Of a DNA stretch of 32,158 nt, positions 22,187 to 29,639 are shown piece by piece. Below the pieces are notes generated by a model. The model was given only the letters and a program-made list of their open reading frames with translations. It ran no database searches and was not told the DNA's origin. The stretch covers positions 1 to 32,158 of the forward strand of contig CAZJYZ010000037.1 of the NCBI GenBank assembly GCA_964550345.1, given 5' to 3'. A program made the translations under genes and the position numbers. The DNA is from JAAEUB01 sp964550345 (GTDB lineage Bacteria > Pseudomonadota > Alphaproteobacteria > Rhodobacterales > Rhodobacteraceae). Positions within the stretch are counted from its first letter, which is position 1, and each line of letters opens with the position of its first letter.

Positions 22187-22753
22187 ATGAACCGACGTGA
22201 ATATACAAAGCGAGTATTAGCCTTCACTTTGACAGCCCCTGCCATTCTTACCGGTAAGAGTGCTTATGCAAGCCAAGACCAGTTGCGCCGGGGAGAACGC
22301 CGGAACCAACTGGTCCTGAGCCTGGAACAGGGAAAAACCCGAATAGACGAACTTGTATTGATATCGCCCCAGATCAATACTGCTTATTCCATTCGCCTCA
22401 AAGGAGCGCTGTCCCGATACAGTGAACGTCAAACCAATCTGGAGAACACACCGATAATTGGTGGTCTGCTGCGCCCCAGCCTGAGCGACCGCCTGGCCGG
22501 ATCACGCAAGATTGGTGGTGTATACCAATCGGGCAGGAAATTGTTCGCCGAATTCGACCCGAACCTTCTCAGACAGATCAATAAGACGATCATAATAAAC
22601 GGCGCATTTTCTTGGGAAACCCGAAAAGATCCGGTCCCGTATGTGAAGGATATCCCGCTTATTGGATCCCTGTTCCGTCACGGCGACGTGCGCCATAAGA
22701 ACCGGGAATTGTTGATACTCGTCAGGCCAACGATAGTAGATAGTGAATACTGA
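22187..22753 (+). CDS. Short exported protein with a secretin C-terminal signature
   Basis: A 188-residue protein with an N-terminal export signal (about 1-28, NRREYTKR then a hydrophobic run ending SAYA); the paired arginines are loosely Tat-like. Residues about 147-184 read DPVPYVKDIPLIGSLFR then RELLILVRPTIV, which is the conserved end of the secretin (GspD/PilQ) domain. A second related motif, TPIIGGLLRPSLSD, lies at 88-101. Full secretins exceed 400 residues and have N-domains; those are absent here. No type II, III or IV pilus genes are nearby. GGAG precedes the ATG. It may be a stand-alone secretin-fold protein of unknown role or a remnant, though the frame is intact. Confidence 0.6.
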   Translation: MNRREYTKRVLAFTLTAPAILTGKSAYASQDQLRRGERRNQLVLSLEQGKTRIDELVLISPQINTAYSIRLKGALSRYSERQTNLENTPIIGGLLRPSLSDRLAGSRKIGGVYQSGRKLFAEFDPNLLRQINKTIIINGAFSWETRKDPVPYVKDIPLIGSLFRHGDVRHKNRELLILVRPTIVDSEY

Positions 22754-22799
22754 TCCTGCCGACTGACGGCTTTGTGGCTGTTGCGTGCGCCGCCCGGCC

Positions 22800-24143
22800 T
22801 TACGAGGCCGCGCTGATTTCCTGTGAAATGCACTCGACAACTTTGGTCAACAACACCTCATCCTCGCATTCCCCCATGACACGGATCAGAGGTTCGGTAC
22901 CGGACTTGCGGATCAGTAATCGACCGTTTTTAGCAAGTGACGCCTCGCCCTCAGCTATCACTTTTTGAACATTTGGTTGCAAAAGGGGGTCAACTCCGCC
23001 CTCAAACCTTACATTTTTCAACATCTGCGGTACTGTTTCAAAAACCTGAGCCAGGTCAGACGCTGCCTTGCCTGTCGCCACCATTTCGGCTAGAAACTGC
23101 AGCCCCGCCAGCAGGCCGTCGCCGGTAGTGGCATAATCGGTCATCACGATATGCCCCGATTGCTCGCCGCCCAGATTGTAGCCACCCGTGCGCATCGCTT
23201 CGACCACGTAGCGGTCGCCGACATTTGTGCGGATCAGGTCGATATTTTGCCCGGCAAGAAAACGCTCAAGCCCCAGATTGGACATCACGGTTGCGACCAG
23301 TGCGCCACCTTTCAAAATCCCTGCCCGCGCCCAGTGGCTGGCAAACAGCCCCATGATCTGATCGCCGTCAGCAACTTTACCGCGCTCATCTATGATCATC
23401 ACCCTGTCAGCGTCACCATCGAGGCAAATCCCCAGATCGGCACCATGGGCTACAACTGCCTGCGCGGCAGTATCGGTCGCGGTAGAGCCGCAATTTTGGT
23501 TGATATTCGTCCCGTCCGGCGCGGTGCCAACCTCAATCACCTCAGCGCCAAGTTCCCACAAAAGCTCAGGAGCAGCCCGGTATGCTGCCCCGTTGGCGCA
23601 ATCAATCACCACTTTGAGGCCAGACAGCCGTTTGCCCACCGGAAAGGTTGTTTTGAGGTATTCCACATAGCGCTGGCGCCCCTCATCGACACGTTTGGCG
23701 CGGCCGATATTCTGGGCCTGTACAGGTTCGACCCCCTGCCGTACCAAAATCTCGATTGTTTTTTCGTCCTCATCAGACAGTTTGAAGCCGTCCGGACCAA
23801 AGAATTTGATACCGTTATCGTGAAACGGGTTATGTGAGGCGGAAATCATGATGCCAAGATCGGCGCGCATTGAATAAGTCAGCCGCCCCACGGCTGGCGT
23901 TGGCACCGGCCCCAGCAACAAGACGTTCATACCGGTTGAAGTCAGCCCGGCAGTCAAGGCATTTTCCAGCATGTAACCCGAAAGCCGCGTATCCTTGCCA
24001 ATCACCACCCTGTGGCGGTTCAACCCGTCGCGGCGAAAGTGGCGCCCGGCAGCAGCGCCCAGCTTTAGCGCCATTTCCGCAGTCATCGGCCATGAATTTG
24101 CCAGACCACGCACACCATCCGTGCCAAAAAGGTTCTTTTTCAT
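22800..24143 (-). CDS. glmM: Phosphoglucosamine mutase
   Basis: GlmM converts glucosamine-6-phosphate to glucosamine-1-phosphate for UDP-GlcNAc and thus peptidoglycan and lipid A. The 447-residue length is typical. The phosphoserine loop ISASHNPFHDNG has the catalytic Ser103, the metal loop is DGDADRVMIID, the sugar-specificity loop contains GGEQSGH and the phosphate-binding loop is RKSGTEPLIRVMGE. The start at 24143 is chosen because it overlaps the folP stop as ATGA and gives MKKNLFGTDGVRG; a GTG at 24152 is also possible. Last gene of the fol operon. Confidence 0.97.
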   Translation of the reverse strand: MKKNLFGTDGVRGLANSWPMTAEMALKLGAAAGRHFRRDGLNRHRVVIGKDTRLSGYMLENALTAGLTSTGMNVLLLGPVPTPAVGRLTYSMRADLGIMISASHNPFHDNGIKFFGPDGFKLSDEDEKTIEILVRQGVEPVQAQNIGRAKRVDEGRQRYVEYLKTTFPVGKRLSGLKVVIDCANGAAYRAAPELLWELGAEVIEVGTAPDGTNINQNCGSTATDTAAQAVVAHGADLGICLDGDADRVMIIDERGKVADGDQIMGLFASHWARAGILKGGALVATVMSNLGLERFLAGQNIDLIRTNVGDRYVVEAMRTGGYNLGGEQSGHIVMTDYATTGDGLLAGLQFLAEMVATGKAASDLAQVFETVPQMLKNVRFEGGVDPLLQPNVQKVIAEGEASLAKNGRLLIRKSGTEPLIRVMGECEDEVLLTKVVECISQEISAAS

Positions 24144-25159
24144 GGCTGCCACCTGCCCCTCATTACTGCCATCTGCAATTTCATTGCCTGTCTTGTTTCG
24201 GATATATCATGGACCCTGACAATCTGCACGCCTTGCGAGATTGCGGCCAATGCCACCGCTATGGATCCCGGCGCGCGTGCCTGCGCATCCTCTTCGCCCG
24301 AGATCGTGCCGATAAAGCGTTTACGCGATGCCCCAAGAAGCAAAGTGCAGCCGAGGCTATGAAACAGGCTGATCCGGTTCAATAGCGTCAGATTTTGCGC
24401 CAAATCCTTGGCGAAACCGATACCGGGATCCAGTATAACCCGGTCGCGGGATATTCCTGCCGTTTCCGCCTCGGTCAGTTTTTCTTCCAGATAATCATAT
24501 ACATCCAGCAAAACATCGCCGTAGCTGGCCTCGGACATCATGGTTTTCGGCACACCCCGCGCATGCATCAGGCACACGGGCAAATTGCTGCCTGCAACGA
24601 TACCCGCCATCGCCGGGTCATAGGACAGGGCCGAAACATCGTTGATCAAATCTGCCCCGGCAGCGATCCCGGCCCGTGCGACATCGCCTTTGCGGGTATC
24701 CAGGGAAATCGCCGTAGTCAGGCCAGCGGAGCGAAGGGCTTTGATGACCGGAATGGTCCGGGATATTTCATCATCACTTGGGACCAGATCGGCCCCTGGC
24801 CGGGTACTTTCGCCGCCAATATCAAGAATATCCGCCCCTGCGGTGGTCATCTCTTGCGCCCGACCTATGGCCAAATCCGAGGTGTTGAAACGCCCGCCAT
24901 CGGAAAAGCTGTCGGGGGTCACGTTCAGGATGCCCATCAGTCGGGGTTCGGTCATATCCAACCCGGCAATGCGCGCGCGCGCATGGGTCAGGTTTCTGGC
25001 GATCTCAGCAGGCAGTTCGGACGCGCTGATTATCTCAGGATCACGGCCACGTTCCAGCACCTCAACCCGGTCAAACCAGCACCAGCCACCAGCCAGTATT
25101 TTGGCGGCGCGGGGCCGGGCCGGGTCGGTCATCGGAATTGGGCGATAGTAACGTTTCAT
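24140..25159 (-). CDS. folP: Dihydropteroate synthase
   Basis: FolP joins p-aminobenzoate to hydroxymethyl-dihydropterin pyrophosphate in folate synthesis and is the sulfonamide target. The 339-residue protein has a roughly 73-residue N-terminal extension before the TIM-barrel core, which starts at LMGILNVTPDSFSDGG. Further motifs are ADILDIGGESTRPGA, the SLDTRKGDVARAG strand and INDVSAL. The C-terminal RVHDISETRQAMKL closes the barrel. It starts 17 bases after the folB stop and overlaps glmM by four bases. Confidence 0.96.
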   Translation of the reverse strand: MKRYYRPIPMTDPARPRAAKILAGGWCWFDRVEVLERGRDPEIISASELPAEIARNLTHARARIAGLDMTEPRLMGILNVTPDSFSDGGRFNTSDLAIGRAQEMTTAGADILDIGGESTRPGADLVPSDDEISRTIPVIKALRSAGLTTAISLDTRKGDVARAGIAAGADLINDVSALSYDPAMAGIVAGSNLPVCLMHARGVPKTMMSEASYGDVLLDVYDYLEEKLTEAETAGISRDRVILDPGIGFAKDLAQNLTLLNRISLFHSLGCTLLLGASRKRFIGTISGEEDAQARAPGSIAVALAAISQGVQIVRVHDISETRQAMKLQMAVMRGRWQP

Positions 25160-25176
25160 GCAACCGCTATTGAGGT

Positions 25177-26097
25177 TCAGGGCAGTTTTGGCAAGACCGG
25201 GTCGCTGATATTCGCCTTAAAGGTCGCAATGTTACAGCCACTTGGCGGTTTCGCGCCGACAACGAGCAGCGCGCGTGCATCAAGGATCCCGGCCAGCCAT
25301 GACGACATAGCGAGCCCATCCGTCACGCTATCAGGGCCATTATCGACGCTGTCGAGAACCGTTTTCGCTGGGGCCCAAAGCGCCAGAAGGTGATTATTCA
25401 AAGCCCAGTCAAGCTCGGTCCGGGAAGAGACAACGTGCAACCTTTGGTCCCGCGCTGCAAGCTGCCAGGCCCCCTGATCTGCTGCAAGCAAAGCTATATT
25501 TCGAGCGGCCTTAGTATCGTCGCTGGTGGGAATGGGCGTCACAGGTCCTGTGCAAACCACAACCGGAGCAGCGTCCAGGGCAAGAGTAAGGAAGTTCGCC
25601 AACGCTGGTTCCGATTGCATCGCCGGATCAAGATAGATCACCAAAGGCGGCGCATTTAGCGCAAGGACCGTATCTGGTACCTGCTTGCGCGCGCGCATAA
25701 TCTCAACCCCCAGCGCTCCGGGCCCTCGATCCAACTTTTCAATCCGCACGAACACACGCAAAGCCTGTGGTTGCACCAGAATTCGCTCGGCAATGCGTTC
25801 GGCCAGTGTTTCGAGCAGGTTCAGACGTTCGGCGGCTAGTTCTCCTGCAATAGCCTCGGTCACCTTGTCGTAAGACAGAATATTGTCGACATCATCCGCC
25901 AAAGGCGCATCCGGCGCCGCGACCTCGACCACGATATTGAAAGACAGGCGCTGTGTGGTTCCGCGCTCTACCTGAAAGGCCCCGATCTCGACCTCAACAA
26001 TGTGGTCACGCAGGGAAATCCGGTCAGGCACGACACTGCTTGCTTGCGCGCGTGCCTCAGGATGTTCAAAGGCCTGGGTTATTTCATCAGATGTCAT
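25177..26097 (-). CDS. folB: Dihydroneopterin aldolase with an extra C-terminal domain
   Basis: FolB cleaves dihydroneopterin to 6-hydroxymethyl-dihydropterin and glycolaldehyde. Residues about 22-138 form the FolB domain: DRISLRDHIVEVEIGAFQVE, then ILSYDKVTEAIAGELAAERLN, LLETLAERIAERIL and a final VRIEKLDRGPGALGVEI. Ordinary FolB has about 120 residues; this protein has 306. The extra 165 residues contain PLVIYLDPA, PVVVCTGPVTPIP, ARNIALLAADQGAWQ and GLAMSSWLAGILDARALLVV. This order loosely resembles an amino-acid-kinase fold, such as the MfnE sugar-phosphate kinase group, but clear catalytic residues are lacking. The gene heads the folB-folP-glmM run. Confidence 0.88.
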   Translation of the reverse strand: MTSDEITQAFEHPEARAQASSVVPDRISLRDHIVEVEIGAFQVERGTTQRLSFNIVVEVAAPDAPLADDVDNILSYDKVTEAIAGELAAERLNLLETLAERIAERILVQPQALRVFVRIEKLDRGPGALGVEIMRARKQVPDTVLALNAPPLVIYLDPAMQSEPALANFLTLALDAAPVVVCTGPVTPIPTSDDTKAARNIALLAADQGAWQLAARDQRLHVVSSRTELDWALNNHLLALWAPAKTVLDSVDNGPDSVTDGLAMSSWLAGILDARALLVVGAKPPSGCNIATFKANISDPVLPKLP

Positions 26098-26163
26098 GAC
26101 ACCCCGATTAGCGGACGGGCACCGGGGTGTAAAAGAAAAACATTTGTTGACCGGTCCGTCAGG

Positions 26164-26799
26164 TCAGTTGCTCGAAACCCGGTCGGGTTTACGATAGAAC
26201 AGATGCACCCCAATTGCTGCTGTCTGAACAAAGCGGCTTGCCCAACGGGGCGAAACTCCGGTCGTATGGTAAAAAAGAGCACCCTGCGTCAGGCTGCGGG
26301 CAGCGCCGTCCAGCATCGCCCGCGCAACTTTGCCCACATTGACATAGGTTGCCACGTCGTCGATCTCTTCCGGATGGCCGTCGCAGGTATAGGTGAACTG
26401 GCATTGAAACCGCCGCCCGGTACCCTGATTGATGACGCCGCAGACCGAGTTGGGATATTCGGAGCTGTCAACCCGGTTAAGGATGACTTCGGCCACTGCA
26501 AACTGACCTTTTATGGTTTCACCGCGCGCTTCGAAATAAAGTGCCTCGCTCAGACATTTCCAGTCTGCACCACCAGTAGCCGCGGGTTGTGCGTTCAGCC
26601 ATTCGCGCGAAAAGGTGATGTCACTCTCACGCAGGGGCGTCGTCCCCAGAGCCCCAAGGCGCTCAGCCGCAATGCCAGCAAGCCCGCTTTGCTCAACCCC
26701 TAAAAGGGAATTGATCGCAGCCGAAGTTGCGACTTCGCCTTGCGCTGCACACGCCCAAACGCTAAGCGTAAGGCCAGATATTAACTGCCTAAACCGCAT
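26164..26799 (-). CDS. Cell wall hydrolase, SleB/CwlJ (Hydrolase_2) family
   Basis: An exported peptidoglycan hydrolase of 211 residues with an N-terminal signal (MRFRQLISGLTLSVWACAAQG). The catalytic domain begins near residue 79 with KCLSEALYFEARGE, where the glutamates are the likely lytic acid residues. It continues with AVAEVILNRVDSSEYPNSVCGVI, the cysteine-bearing FQCQFTYTCDG and GALFYHTTGVSPRWA. It lies 66 bases upstream of folB on the same strand, so it may be the first gene of that operon. The spore-germination names of the family do not apply to this organism. Confidence 0.88.
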   Translation of the reverse strand: MRFRQLISGLTLSVWACAAQGEVATSAAINSLLGVEQSGLAGIAAERLGALGTTPLRESDITFSREWLNAQPAATGGADWKCLSEALYFEARGETIKGQFAVAEVILNRVDSSEYPNSVCGVINQGTGRRFQCQFTYTCDGHPEEIDDVATYVNVGKVARAMLDGAARSLTQGALFYHTTGVSPRWASRFVQTAAIGVHLFYRKPDRVSSN

Positions 26800-26948
26800 C
26801 GTTTTATCCCAGATTTCCCACTTCCAGAACGGGCATTATACGCGCTTTGGCAATTTTGGTCCAGATTTGGGCCCTGCCTGTGGATAAGTGTCACAGGTAT
26901 CCATGTCAGAGCCCGACCCCAATAATGCAATTTTACCTATATAACGAA

Positions 26949-29543
26949 CTACTTATGAGGTTTGTTATCCGCCTTATCTTGTATAGCCAATTGGGCGGAA
27001 GCAAGGCGCGCAACCGGTACGCGGAACGGCGAGCAGGACACATAGTCAAATCCAGCATCCCTGCAAAAGGCAATAGATTCGGGGTTGCCGCCATGTTCAC
27101 CGCAAATTGACAGCGTAATGCCCTTATCAACACTCCGGCCACGCTCGGCACCCAGCATCAACAATTCACCCACCCCGTCATTGTCCAGCATATGGAAAGG
27201 GTCTTCGTCATAGACCCCCAGGCGGACATATTCGCCCATGAAACGCCCGGCATCATCTCGGCTGAGCCCATAGGTCATCTGTGTCAGGTCGTTCGTCCCG
27301 AAGGACAGGAAGGCCGCATGGTGGGCAATATCACCGGCGCGCAGGGCCGCGCGTGGCGTTTCCACCATGACGCCCAGTTTGTAGGAAAACTCGGTCTCGG
27401 TTTCGATCCGTACTGATGCCGCCACCGCATCTATGCGGGCTTTTACGATCTCGACTTCGCGGCGCGCAGAAACAAGCGGGATCATAATCTCAGGTACGAC
27501 AGGATCGCCCCCCTTTGAGGCTTCTATCGTAGCCTCGAAGATGGCGCGCGCCTGCATATCGTAAATCTCGGGAACCGTCAGGCCCAGCCGCACACCGCGC
27601 ATGCCCAGCATCGGGTTGAACTCCCGCAGCCCCTCGACCCGGCTGGTCACGTCCGATACCGGCAGGTCCAGCGCTTCGGCCAATTCACGCAGCCCTTCCC
27701 TTCCATGTGGCAGGAATTCATGCAGGGGCGGATCAAAAAGACGGATGCAGACCGGCTTGCCCTGAACGATTTTAAACAGGTCGGTGAAATCGGCGCGCTG
27801 CATGGGCAGCAGACGTTCAAGGGCTGCGCGCCGGTCTTCGGCGTGATCTGCGAAGATCATCTCGCGCATTGCCAACAGACGATCATCGTCGATGAACATA
27901 TGCTCGGTTCGACACAGGCCGATGCCCTCGGCGGAGAACATCATCGCCTTGCGTGCGTCATCCGGGGTATCGGCATTGGCGCGTACGCCAATATCGCGCT
28001 CGGCATCCGCCCAGCCAAGCAACGTACGAAAGGACGCGCCAAGTTCCGGAGGCAGCATTTGTGCGGCACCTAACAACGCCTCGCCCGCAGTGCCATCAAC
28101 CGTAATCGTATCGCCAGCCTTCAACACCCTGCCATCCCCAAGGGTTACCCGCCCCTTACGCAGGTTAATTTCCATATCAGCAGCACCAACCACGCAGGGT
28201 AAACCGAGGCCGCGCGCGATAACCGCCGCGTGACTTGTAATGCCCCCTCTTTGGGTCAACACCGCTTCCGCCGCATGCATGCCCCGGATATCCTCGGGGC
28301 TGGTTTCACGCCGGACCAGAATGCACGCCTCATCACGCGCCGCAGAAGATTGCGCGTCGCGCGCAGTGAAAACAATGCGCCCGGTCGCAGCACCCGGACT
28401 GGCAGCGATGCCGCGGGCTATGACGTCACGAGGGCCTTCCAGATCAACCTGACTATGCAGCAACTCGGCCAACGACCGCGGCGGAACCCGGCAAACGGCC
28501 TCTTGCGGCGATATCACCCCGTCTTCTGCAAGGGCGACGGCTATGCGCACATTCGCCCGGGCCGAACGCGCAACCTTCACAGCATCGAGGATGAATAGTT
28601 TCTCGTTTTCAATGGTAAACTCGATCTGCATCTCTTCACGCAAGCGGGTCCGTATCAACTCGCCATAGCGCAGCAGATCCGCGAAATTCTGCGGCAGAAC
28701 CTCCTCGATCGAGCGGCCACGATCGTCGCGTGTCAGATACAGGACATTGCCTTCGCCAGCTTCTGTCAGTGCATCACGCCCCTGACTTTTGCACAGATAA
28801 CGCCCGCGCACCTCACGTTCACCGGTTGAGCCCTTAACGAACTGGATCACTCCGGAACCGCTTAACCCCTTGCCGACCCCCAGCGCCATTTTTTGCACCA
28901 CAAGGCCCAGACCCGCATCGGCCGGTGCTCCTTTGGCTTCACGCAGCAGACGCGCCGTTGTTCCCTGCCACGCCCGCGCCATCGAGCGCAGAACCTCGGC
29001 CAGTTGAACTTCGGGGTCTTGCGGAAAGTATTCGTCGGTTTCCTCGCTATAAAACCGCAAAGCCTCGCGAACAGCATCAGAGCCATGGGTGTCAAAACTG
29101 GTAAAATCGTCCGGATCCAGCCGGGCGACATGTGCGGCATAAGATTGAATGAATCGCAGATAAAGCGCATTTGCCGCCGGTTCACCATGACTTTCAACCA
29201 GCCGGGCATGGGCCTTGTCATTCATGCCGATATTTAGGATGGCACCGGGCCCACCCCAATCCTTGTCCTGGCTGGAGGGCCGGACCGATACCAGAACATC
29301 CCCGCCTAATTGCTTAAACATTGCCGGAATATCCGGTATGTGGCCGGTTGAAATTTCGTGTACGGCGGCAAAATCCAATGCCAAGGTCGGCGGAACCGGC
29401 ATTTCCAGCCGGATCAGCCGCTGCAGGCACTTAGCCCGGCCACCGTGACGTGCTGCGTCAATCGCCGCGGTCGGAGTGATCAGGACAAAGCCCGTATCGG
29501 ATGGATTATCTTGCGCTTGATTTTTCTGCACTGCGGCACCCAT
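26949..29543 (-). CDS. Pyruvate phosphate dikinase-like PEP-binding protein with altered nucleotide site
   Basis: PPDK makes PEP from pyruvate, ATP and phosphate. Here the central phosphohistidine domain (RGGITSHAAVIARGLGLP) and the C-terminal PEP/pyruvate barrel (FGTNDLTQMTYGLSRDDAG, ICGEHGGNPES with the catalytic Cys) are fully conserved. The N-terminal ATP-grasp half is not. The GGKGxNLAEM motif reads GGRAKCLQRL, and at EMQIEFTIE...LFILDAVK the family's DMQD(M/I)E...LQTR loses an Asp, a Gln and an Arg. It may lack normal dikinase activity. The start is uncertain: ATG 29543 (864 residues) or TTG 29582; neither has a good ribosome site. It follows glyS on the same strand after 96 bases. Confidence 0.85.
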   Translation of the reverse strand: MGAAVQKNQAQDNPSDTGFVLITPTAAIDAARHGGRAKCLQRLIRLEMPVPPTLALDFAAVHEISTGHIPDIPAMFKQLGGDVLVSVRPSSQDKDWGGPGAILNIGMNDKAHARLVESHGEPAANALYLRFIQSYAAHVARLDPDDFTSFDTHGSDAVREALRFYSEETDEYFPQDPEVQLAEVLRSMARAWQGTTARLLREAKGAPADAGLGLVVQKMALGVGKGLSGSGVIQFVKGSTGEREVRGRYLCKSQGRDALTEAGEGNVLYLTRDDRGRSIEEVLPQNFADLLRYGELIRTRLREEMQIEFTIENEKLFILDAVKVARSARANVRIAVALAEDGVISPQEAVCRVPPRSLAELLHSQVDLEGPRDVIARGIAASPGAATGRIVFTARDAQSSAARDEACILVRRETSPEDIRGMHAAEAVLTQRGGITSHAAVIARGLGLPCVVGAADMEINLRKGRVTLGDGRVLKAGDTITVDGTAGEALLGAAQMLPPELGASFRTLLGWADAERDIGVRANADTPDDARKAMMFSAEGIGLCRTEHMFIDDDRLLAMREMIFADHAEDRRAALERLLPMQRADFTDLFKIVQGKPVCIRLFDPPLHEFLPHGREGLRELAEALDLPVSDVTSRVEGLREFNPMLGMRGVRLGLTVPEIYDMQARAIFEATIEASKGGDPVVPEIMIPLVSARREVEIVKARIDAVAASVRIETETEFSYKLGVMVETPRAALRAGDIAHHAAFLSFGTNDLTQMTYGLSRDDAGRFMGEYVRLGVYDEDPFHMLDNDGVGELLMLGAERGRSVDKGITLSICGEHGGNPESIAFCRDAGFDYVSCSPFRVPVARLASAQLAIQDKADNKPHK

Positions 29544-29639
29544 TGTTCGTGTGCAGCATAGCGCTGAATCACACTCAGGCAAGCATTCCCGTTTCCTTTC
29601 AAGGGAAACAGTCGGGGTTTTTGGGGAAAATCCGGTGCT

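Noticed and set aside
23151..23837. Plus-strand 228-residue ORF opposite glmM
   Set aside because: Antisense shadow of a highly conserved gene.
24395..25393. Plus-strand 332-residue ORF opposite folP and folB
   Set aside because: It is the antisense of two clear folate genes and matches nothing.
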